Source of the DNA: an uncultured Celeribacter sp.
GTDB lineage: Bacteria > Pseudomonadota > Alphaproteobacteria > Rhodobacterales > Rhodobacteraceae
NCBI RefSeq assembly: GCF_963676475.1
Contig: NZ_OY781107.1
Location: 310,001 to 374,000, forward strand
Reading direction: 5' to 3'
DNA: 64,000 nt
In this document: positions 58,155 through 64,000 of the stretch, piece by piece
Position numbering within the stretch: position 1 is the first letter of the stretch
Layout of the letters: each line of letters begins with the position of its first letter
The notes under the pieces: generated by a model
Seen by the model: the letters and a program-made list of their open reading frames with translations, nothing else
Told to the model about the DNA's origin: nothing
The model's database searches: none
Position numbers and translations under genes: made by a program

Positions 58155-58898
58155 TTAACCGCGCACCTCATCCATCAGGCGTCGCATTTCCTGAATGGCC
58201 GGGATGATGCCTCGGAAAATCGCTTCGCCGATCAGGAAATGCCCGATGTTCAACTCAGCAATTTCGGGCAGAGCCGCGATGGGTTGCACGGTGTCATAGG
58301 TCAGCCCGTGGCCGGCGTGGACCTCAAGCCCCAGAGAGTGCGCGAAAGCCGCCATTTCGGTGAGGCGTTTCAGCTCGTCGTCACGCTCGGCAAATTTGCC
58401 CTCGGCGTGCAGGTCGCAATAGGCACCAGTGTGCAGTTCGACAACAGCGGCACCGATGCGATGGGCGGCCTCGATCTGCGGCCTGTCGGCGGCGATAAAG
58501 ATCGACACACGCGAGCCCGCCTCGCGCAGGGGCGCGATGAAATGTGCCAGACGGTTTTCCTCACGCGCGACTTCAAGCCCGCCTTCGGTGGTCCGCTCTT
58601 CACGCTTTTCCGGCACGATGCACACCGCATGGGGTTTGTGACGCAAAGCAATCGCCTGCATCTCGTCGGTGGCGGCCATCTCGAAATTCAACGGCACGGA
58701 AAGGTTCGCCACCAGCGCCTCGATGTCCGCATCCGTGATGTGACGGCGATCTTCGCGCAGGTGCGCGGTGATCCCATCAGCCCCCGCCTCTTCGGCCAGT
58801 TTCGCGGCCCGCACCGGGTCCGGGTAGGCCGAGCCACGCGCGTTGCGCACGGTGGCGACGTGATCAATGTTCATGCCGAGGCGAAGAGACTGGGTCAT
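58155..58898 (-). CDS. pdxJ: Pyridoxine 5'-phosphate synthase
   Basis: The protein has 247 residues. LRLGMNIDHVATVRNARGSAYPDPVRAA, GITAHLREDRRHI and the C-terminal NIGHFLIGEAIFRGI are characteristic. It condenses 1-deoxyxylulose 5-phosphate with aminoacetone phosphate in the DXP-dependent B6 pathway. The start is the ATG at 58898. Confidence 0.97.
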   Translation of the reverse strand: MTQSLRLGMNIDHVATVRNARGSAYPDPVRAAKLAEEAGADGITAHLREDRRHITDADIEALVANLSVPLNFEMAATDEMQAIALRHKPHAVCIVPEKREERTTEGGLEVAREENRLAHFIAPLREAGSRVSIFIAADRPQIEAAHRIGAAVVELHTGAYCDLHAEGKFAERDDELKRLTEMAAFAHSLGLEVHAGHGLTYDTVQPIAALPEIAELNIGHFLIGEAIFRGIIPAIQEMRRLMDEVRG

Positions 58899-59007
58899 GG
58901 TCTTATTCCCACAAAAGATGCTTTGACGCGGACAATACCCCGCGAGTCGCGAAAGAAAACCGACAAATCCTGATTAAAGCGATCAAGACCTGTGCGGGTC
59001 GCTATTG

Positions 59008-59658
59008 TCACGGCTTATGTGTGGCTTTCTGGGCCTGTTTCTTGCGTCGCAGCTCTTCGAGCTTGGCCTTGAGCTTGCCGCGGCGGCGGTTTTGATAGAC
59101 CGTCACCATCGGCAGAATGACGTAATAAGCCACGGTGCCCGCGATGATCCCAGGAATGATGCCACCGACCAGATAGGGCATGAAAATCTCATGCCAGAAC
59201 CGGATCAGCGCATCCCAATTGGTGTCCTGATCTGTGAACAGCGCCAGAAAATTGCGCCAGAAATCATCGGCTGCGTCGAAAAACTTACCGACGAAACTGC
59301 GTTCATGCTGGTCATCGAATTCCGTGCCCAGCATGAAGTGGCCCATCTTCATCGAGATCACACCAATCGGCACATAGGTCAGCGGGTTGCCGACAAAGGT
59401 CGACAAAAGCGCCGCGATGACATTGCCCCGCATCAGCTTGGCGAGCAGAAAGGCGATGACGAAATGCAGGCCGAAAAAGGGCGTGAAGACCGCGAAGACG
59501 CCGGCAAAGACGCCGCGCGCAATTTTATGAGGGGTGTCAGGCAGACGGTGAAGGCGATGTTTGAGGTACTGTGCCGCCCGCCCCCAGCCGCGCTTTGGCC
59601 AGAGGGATTGCGCAAGCCATTGAAGTGGCTTTAGCTTTTCCCGGCGTTTAAAGACCAC
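59008..59658 (-). CDS. DUF2062 membrane protein
   Basis: The protein has 216 residues. The signature TPHKIARGVFAGVFAVFTPFFGLHF and STFVGNPLTYVPIGVISMKMG lie in a core of about three membrane helices. It has basic cytoplasmic tails at both ends. No biochemical role is established. It starts 18 nt after the rsh stop and is probably in that transcript; the start is GTG. Confidence 0.88.
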   Translation of the reverse strand: MVFKRREKLKPLQWLAQSLWPKRGWGRAAQYLKHRLHRLPDTPHKIARGVFAGVFAVFTPFFGLHFVIAFLLAKLMRGNVIAALLSTFVGNPLTYVPIGVISMKMGHFMLGTEFDDQHERSFVGKFFDAADDFWRNFLALFTDQDTNWDALIRFWHEIFMPYLVGGIIPGIIAGTVAYYVILPMVTVYQNRRRGKLKAKLEELRRKKQAQKATHKP

Positions 59659-59676
59659 ATCATCCCCTCAGCCCCC

Positions 59677-61794
59677 TTAGGGGCGTCTGTCCAAATTCCT
59701 GTATCTGCGCACCCGGGCCACTTCGCTTTCGGCCTCAAGCGCCAGCATCACCGCATGCAGATGCTCCACGTCGCGCAGGTCCACATCTACAATCAAACGG
59801 TAAAAATCGGGCTTACGATCCACGAAATTCAGGTCCGAGATATTGGCCTTTTGCTCCGCGATCAGCGTACAGATGCGGCCCAAAACGCCCGGATCGTTGG
59901 AAATCGTCAGATCCAAAGACACGGTATATTGCGGCGCATGGGGCCCGGCGTGCCATTGCAGATCGACCCAGCGATCCGTTTCCGCCTCAAGCTCTTCGAG
60001 CGACGGGCAGTCGATGGCGTGGATCACCACGCCCTTGCCACGATAGGTGATGCCGACGATCCGTTCGCCCGGCACCGGCTGACAGCATTTGGCACGATTA
60101 TAGGTCTCGCCCTCGGAAAGTCCAAGAACCGCGCGTTTCGCATCAATCGCACCGCTTTCGCGCACCAGTTCCGGGTAGACCGCCTTGACCACATCGGAAG
60201 CAGTAAGTTCCGCAGACCCCAGACGCGCCAAAAGCGCCTCGGTGTCGGCCAGCGACATTTGTTTCGCCGCCGTCGCCAGCGCCTTTTCCGACGCCTTCTT
60301 GCCGACATGCTCGAACGCCACGCGGGCCAGTTCACGCCCCAGTTTGACAAAGCGTTCGCGGTTCTCTTCGCGCAGGGACTTGCGGATCGCCGCCTTGGCG
60401 CGGCCCGTCACCACAATGTCGAGCCAGGTCGCCTGCGGGCGCTGGCCTTCGGCGGTGAGAATTTCCACGCTCTGACCGTTTTTCAACCGGGTCCAAAGCG
60501 GCACACGGATGCCGTCCACCTTGGCGCCGACACAGCTGTCGCCGATACGCGTATGGATCGCATAGGCGTAATCCAAAGGTGTGCCGCCTTTCGGCAGGGA
60601 CACCACCTCGCCTTTCGGCGTGAAGGTGAAGACCTTGTCGGAATACATCTCCAGCTTGACGTGTTCGAGGAATTCGGAGTGATCCTCGGCATTCTCGAAC
60701 CGCTCCGTCAATTGAGCGAGCCACTTCGCCGGGTCGACCGCAAAGGGGTTTTGTGCCCGAACGCCATCGCGATAGGACCAATGCGCGGCCACCCCGGATT
60801 CCGCAACCTCGTGCATCTGACGGGTGCGGATTTGCACCTCGACGCGTTTGCCGTCGCGCCCCGAGACCGTGGTGTGAATAGACCGGTAACCGTTGGATTT
60901 CGGCTGACTGATATAGTCCTTGAACCGGGTCGGCACCGCGCGCCAACGCTGATGGATCACACCCAACACGCGGTAGCAATCCATCTCGGTCTTGGTGATG
61001 ACGCGGAAGCCGTAAATATCTGACAGACGGGAGAAACTTTGCTGTTTCTCCTCCATCTTGCGCCAGATCGAATAGGGCTTCTTGGCGCGCCCCAACACAT
61101 CGGCCTCGATCCCCTCACGCTCCAACTCGGCACTGATGTCGTTGCTGATCTTGTGGATCACATCGCCGGTTTCGCGTTGCAGCAGGATAAAGCGGCGGAT
61201 GATCGAATTGCGCGCCTCGGGGTTGATGACGCGGAAGGACAAATCCTCCAACTCCTCGCGCATCCACTGCATCCCCATGCGGCCCGCCAAGGGCGCATAG
61301 ATGTCCATGGTCTCGCGCGCTTTCTGGAGCTGTTTCTCCGGGCGCATCGACTTGATCGTCCGCATGTTGTGCAAACGGTCGGCGAGTTTCACGAGGATCA
61401 CCCGCAGGTCTTTTGACATCGCCATGAACAGCTTGCGGAAGTTCTCCGCCTGTTTGGTCTCTGTCGACGACAGTTGCAGGTTGGTGAGTTTCGTCACCCC
61501 ATCCACGAGCTCCGCGATCTCTTCGCCGAACTTGCGCGCGACCTCTTGGTAAGAGGCGCGGGTGTCCTCGATCGTGTCGTGGAGCAAAGCCGTGATGATC
61601 GTCGCATCGTCCAGAGACTGTTCGGTCAGGATGGCGGCGACGGCAACGGGATGGGTGAAATAGGGTTCACCAGAGCGGCGGAACTGCCCCTCATGCATCT
61701 CAAGCCCGTAGGCATAGGCCTCGCGGATCAGTTCGGCATTTGTCTTGGGGTTGTAGTTGCGGACCAGCGCGATCAGGTCTTCGACGTCGATCAT
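59677..61794 (-). CDS. rsh: Bifunctional (p)ppGpp synthetase/hydrolase (RelA/SpoT)
   Basis: The protein has 705 residues. The HD hydrolase domain contains TALLHDTIEDT and VKLADRLHNMRT. The synthetase domain has YGFRVITKTEMDCYRVLG and the substrate-binding NGYRSIHTTV. TGS (VFTFTPKGEVVSLPKGGTPLDYAYAIHT), a Zn-finger-like region and ACT domain follow. Alphaproteobacteria usually have this single long enzyme to control ppGpp. It sits next to rpoZ, whose product binds ppGpp with beta'. Confidence 0.96.
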   Translation of the reverse strand: MIDVEDLIALVRNYNPKTNAELIREAYAYGLEMHEGQFRRSGEPYFTHPVAVAAILTEQSLDDATIITALLHDTIEDTRASYQEVARKFGEEIAELVDGVTKLTNLQLSSTETKQAENFRKLFMAMSKDLRVILVKLADRLHNMRTIKSMRPEKQLQKARETMDIYAPLAGRMGMQWMREELEDLSFRVINPEARNSIIRRFILLQRETGDVIHKISNDISAELEREGIEADVLGRAKKPYSIWRKMEEKQQSFSRLSDIYGFRVITKTEMDCYRVLGVIHQRWRAVPTRFKDYISQPKSNGYRSIHTTVSGRDGKRVEVQIRTRQMHEVAESGVAAHWSYRDGVRAQNPFAVDPAKWLAQLTERFENAEDHSEFLEHVKLEMYSDKVFTFTPKGEVVSLPKGGTPLDYAYAIHTRIGDSCVGAKVDGIRVPLWTRLKNGQSVEILTAEGQRPQATWLDIVVTGRAKAAIRKSLREENRERFVKLGRELARVAFEHVGKKASEKALATAAKQMSLADTEALLARLGSAELTASDVVKAVYPELVRESGAIDAKRAVLGLSEGETYNRAKCCQPVPGERIVGITYRGKGVVIHAIDCPSLEELEAETDRWVDLQWHAGPHAPQYTVSLDLTISNDPGVLGRICTLIAEQKANISDLNFVDRKPDFYRLIVDVDLRDVEHLHAVMLALEAESEVARVRRYRNLDRRP

Positions 61795-61851
61795 TTTGGT
61801 CCGCGAACTCCGTGAATGGGGGCCACCATGAAAACCATGCGGCCCCGCATC

Positions 61852-62205
61852 TTAATTTTGCCCCTGCGCTTCCATCAGCGCGCGCAGCAGTTTCTCTTCG
61901 GACATATCGTCCTCGGCCGGTTTGTCGGCCTCTTGCCCCATCAACAGAGCCATTTGATCGTCTTCCGGCTCATCGACCTCGATCTGCGTCTGATGGCTTT
62001 CGATCATCCGCTCGCGCAGCGCGTCTGCGGATTGGGTCTCTTCGGCGATCTCGCGGAGCGCAACAACCGGGTTCTTGTCGTTGTCCCGATCCACGGTCAG
62101 CGGCGAGCCAGCGGTCACTTCGCGCGCACGGTGGGCGGCAAGCATCACAAGCTCGAAGCGGTTCGGAACCTTGTCGACGCAATCTTCAACGGTCACGCGG
62201 GCCAT
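61852..62205 (-). CDS. rpoZ: DNA-directed RNA polymerase subunit omega
   Basis: The protein has 117 residues from the ATG at 62205 (MARVTVEDCVDKVPNRFELVMLAAHRAREVTAGS); the frame to 62259 adds 18 atypical residues. The conserved core is followed by an acidic, Gln-rich C-terminal tail. Omega stabilises beta' and forms one ppGpp site. It lies upstream of rsh, the common rpoZ-rsh order. Confidence 0.95.
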   Translation of the reverse strand: MARVTVEDCVDKVPNRFELVMLAAHRAREVTAGSPLTVDRDNDKNPVVALREIAEETQSADALRERMIESHQTQIEVDEPEDDQMALLMGQEADKPAEDDMSEEKLLRALMEAQGQN

Positions 62206-62307
62206 GGGATCTCCAATCGTTTGGACAGACATAGAATGCGTCGGAACGCATTTGTTCAAAGGCTCTATTTAGGGACTCAGACCCCTATTGACAAGCGCCC
62301 TTTGCTC

Positions 62308-62886
62308 TTAATCCGCCAGGATTTCCGCGCCGGGCATGGGTTTTACCTCCGTTTTCTCCGCTTCGGGACGGGCTGCAAGCATCTCCGCCACCGTTTTACC
62401 CGAAAGCGGATGCACCCAATCCGGCGCAAGATCGGCAAAGGGAATCAGCATGAAAGCGCGGTCCTGAATGCGCGGATGCGGCAGAATAAGCTGATCCGGC
62501 GCCCGCGCCGTTTGTTCGGACAGCGGCAAATCAATCCAGCTTTGGACCGAGCGCGCGTCGGGACGCACCTCATCCGCATAGGCCAAGAGATCCAAATCAA
62601 TCGGCCGCCCGGCCCAGCGGGTCTTGCGCACCCGGCCCAGTTCCGCCTCAATCTCGTGCAACACCGGCAAAAGCGCCTCGGGCGGGCCGCCGTACATCAC
62701 TTCCGCCGCGAAATTCACGTAATCCGGCCCCGCACCGGCCGGGAAACAGGGGGTCTCGTAAATCTGGCTGAGCCGCGTGACCACGACACCCTTGGCTTTC
62801 AGCGCATGCAAAGCCGCTTGCAACGTCTCCATCGGCGTGCCAGTTTCAGAGGGCAAATTGGCGCCAAATGCGATCCATGCGCGCAT
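62308..62886 (-). CDS. folK: 2-amino-4-hydroxy-6-hydroxymethyldihydropteridine pyrophosphokinase
   Basis: The protein has 192 residues from the ATG at 62886 (MRAWIAFGANLPSE). The HPPK signature is RKTRWAGRPIDLDLLAYAD and the substrate loop LPHPRIQDRAFMLIPFADL. It makes the pterin diphosphate used by dihydropteroate synthase in folate synthesis. The open frame extends far upstream across the NYN gene, but only as a shadow. It is divergent from the NYN gene. Confidence 0.95.
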   Translation of the reverse strand: MRAWIAFGANLPSETGTPMETLQAALHALKAKGVVVTRLSQIYETPCFPAGAGPDYVNFAAEVMYGGPPEALLPVLHEIEAELGRVRKTRWAGRPIDLDLLAYADEVRPDARSVQSWIDLPLSEQTARAPDQLILPHPRIQDRAFMLIPFADLAPDWVHPLSGKTVAEMLAARPEAEKTEVKPMPGAEILAD

Positions 62887-63049
62887 TTCCGCCCAGTAGG
62901 AAGGTGTCTCTCGCGCCACGCTTTGGTCCGCCCTATCTTTTTTGGCAAGTTCAGTTTCGACGCATTTCATACTATCCAGCAGGGCAGAAAGCCAAGAACA
63001 ACCGATTGCCCTCGGAGAGATTGCTGTGGGGGCTGTCCAAAAAAACAAG

Positions 63050-63068
63050 ATATAAAGGACCTTTATAT
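63050..63068. promoter_or_regulatory. Perfect 19-bp palindrome over the NYN gene ribosome binding site
   Basis: ATATAAAGG (63050-63058) and CCTTTATAT (63060-63068) flank a single base. The likely ribosome binding site AAGGA (63055-63059) lies inside the palindrome and the first two bases of the ATG (63067) are its end. As RNA, a stem of eight pairs with loop GAC would mask the binding site. As DNA it could be an operator. Confidence 0.65.
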
Positions 63069-63627
63069 GTTTTATAAAGATGAGCGGCTTGCCTTGTTCA
63101 TCGACGGATCGAATCTTTATGCGGCTGCAAAATCGCTGGGATTCGATATCGATTACAAACTGCTCCGACAGGAATTCATGCGCCGTGGCAAATTGCTGCG
63201 TGCGTTCTACTACACCGCCTTGCTTGAAAACGATGACTATTCGCCGATCCGTCCGCTGGTCGATTGGCTGAATTACAACGGGTTCACCATGGTCACCAAA
63301 CCGGCCAAGGAGTTCACCGACTCCATGGGTCGGCGCAAGATCAAGGGCAACATGGACATCGAGCTTGCCGTCGATGCGATGGAATTGGCGCCGCATGTCG
63401 ATCACATCGTGCTCTTCTCCGGCGATGGCGATTTCCGTCCGCTGGTCGAAAGCCTGCAACGTCAGGGCGTGCGCGTCTCTGTCGTCTCCTCGATCCGCAC
63501 CCAACCGCCGATGATCGCCGATGAGCTGCGTCGTCAGGCCGATAATTTCATCGAGCTGAACGACCTCAAAGACGTGCTCGGGCGTCCGCCGCGTGAACCG
63601 CGCGACGATGACGGTTACGACAACTGA
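63067..63627 (+). CDS. NYN-domain (LabA/DUF88) putative ribonuclease
   Basis: The protein has 186 residues. LALFIDGSNLYAAAKSLGFDID carries the first acidic residue (Asp13), GNMDIELAVDAMELAPHVDHIVLFSGDGDFRPLVESLQRQG the others, as in PIN-like NYN nucleases. The C-terminus is acidic and disordered (PPREPRDDDGYDN). These proteins are thought to cut or bind RNA; LabA is linked to circadian output in cyanobacteria. The ATG at 63067 is used, although the frame is open far upstream through folK antisense. Confidence 0.92.
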   Translation: MFYKDERLALFIDGSNLYAAAKSLGFDIDYKLLRQEFMRRGKLLRAFYYTALLENDDYSPIRPLVDWLNYNGFTMVTKPAKEFTDSMGRRKIKGNMDIELAVDAMELAPHVDHIVLFSGDGDFRPLVESLQRQGVRVSVVSSIRTQPPMIADELRRQADNFIELNDLKDVLGRPPREPRDDDGYDN

Positions 63628-63632
63628 GTTTT

Positions 63633-63662
63633 GAAAGCCCTCGCCTTTGGCGGGGGCTTTTG
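63633..63662 (+). terminator. Intrinsic terminator after the NYN gene
   Basis: AAAGCCCTCGCC (63634-63645) pairs with GGCGGGGGCTTT (63649-63660) around TTT with one G-T pair, followed by TTGCTTTT. It separates the NYN gene from ispH. Confidence 0.8.
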
Positions 63663-63725
63663 CTTTTCGGGTCATTGAACTCACGTGCGTTCACCGCTAC
63701 CTCTGGAACGGATCAGGAGCGCGCC

Positions 63726-64000
63726 ATGACCGAAACCACCCCCAAACCCCCTCTTATGCTCTATCTCGCCGCCCCGCGCGGGTTCTGCGCCGGTGTCGAC
63801 CGCGCGATCAAGATCGTCGAAATGGCGATCGAGAAGTGGGGACCGCCCGTCTATGTCCGCCACGAAATCGTGCACAACAAATTCGTAGTCGACGGGTTGA
63901 AAGAGAAGGGAGCTGTCTTCGTCGAAGAGCTGGAAGACTGCCCCGACGACCGCCCGGTGATCTTTTCCGCCCATGGCGTGCCGAAAGCCGTGCCCGCCGA
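63726..64000 (+). CDS. ispH: 4-hydroxy-3-methylbut-2-enyl diphosphate reductase, 5' part
   Basis: The first 91 codons are present; the gene runs off the right edge. The N-terminal iron-sulfur cysteine is in LAAPRGFCAGVDRAIKIVEMAIE, followed by VYVRHEIVHNKFVV with the active-site histidine and HGVPKAVP. It catalyses the last step of the DXP isoprenoid pathway using a [4Fe-4S] cluster. The start is the ATG at 63726. Confidence 0.96.
   Translation, partial: MTETTPKPPLMLYLAAPRGFCAGVDRAIKIVEMAIEKWGPPVYVRHEIVHNKFVVDGLKEKGAVFVEELEDCPDDRPVIFSAHGVPKAVPA

Noticed and set aside
61816..63627. 603-codon frame ending in the NYN protein
   Set aside because: The first 417 codons are antisense to rpoZ and folK with no family signal; only the part from 63067 is a NYN domain with its own start.
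1..64000. CRISPR array, prophage, insertion sequence or toxin-antitoxin locus
   Set aside because: No regularly spaced direct repeats, transposase, integrase, capsid or toxin signature could be found in any frame.

Overview
The window is chromosomal DNA from an alphaproteobacterium of the Rhodobacteraceae (Roseobacter-type). The evidence is a GC-rich coding background, the order rpoC-rpoB-rplL-rplJ / rplA-rplK / nusG-secE-tRNA-Trp, a ChvI-ChvG / short HPr kinase / RapZ / EIIA / HPr cluster divergent from pckA, a (2S)-methylsuccinyl-CoA dehydrogenase of the ethylmalonyl-CoA pathway, and DUF1491 and DUF6473 proteins. The species cannot be named from the sequence alone.

Positions 1-31500 form a minus-strand translation and transcription block: rpsJ-rplC-rplD-rplW / rplB-rpsS-rplV-rpsC-rplP, tuf, fusA-rpsG-rpsL, rpoC, rpoB, rplL, rplJ, rplA, rplK, nusG, secE, tRNA-Trp and a second tuf with an identical protein. 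The block is interrupted by non-ribosomal inserts: a tandem-repeat microprotein beside rplP, a zinc-ribbon membrane protein between rplW and rplB, a frameshifted DUF5677-like gene between rpsJ and tuf, an EamA/glycosyltransferase/ClbS-like group between rpsL and rpoC, a 61-aa orphan between rplJ and rplA, and a two-gene cassette between secE and tRNA-Trp. Several inserts come with their own terminators, and the ribosomal segment that follows has a recognisable promoter. The tuf and rplP 3' flanks share a small family of hairpin-bearing repeats.

Positions 31600-44500 hold envelope and metabolic genes: a lipoprotein, an M48 metalloprotease with a DUF898 protein, parC, an SH3 protein, an SDR, a HIG1 protein with an ATP:cob(I)alamin adenosyltransferase, etfB-etfA, a DUF6473 protein, 3-hydroxybutyryl-CoA dehydrogenase and an acyltransferase.

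Positions 44530-51000 hold the PTS-phosphorelay and ChvGI cluster, divergent from pckA. The pckA promoter region carries two LacI-family-like operators. Positions 51000-64000 carry a c-type cytochrome, a TauE/SafE permease, mcd, and then the minus-strand housekeeping series recO, DUF1491, era, rnc, lepB, acpS, pdxJ, DUF2062, rsh, rpoZ, folK. The end has a NYN-domain protein whose translation start lies in a perfect palindrome, and the 5' part of ispH.

Metabolically, mcd, hbd, etfAB and the cobalamin adenosyltransferase fit growth on C2 units and polyhydroxybutyrate precursors by the ethylmalonyl-CoA route, with pckA supplying gluconeogenesis. No CRISPR array, intact insertion sequence or prophage is visible. 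The most unusual features are small: insertions into ribosomal operons, a tRNA-Trp 3'-end duplication bounding a cassette, a vestigial tuf tail, and strand-specific RNA hairpins.
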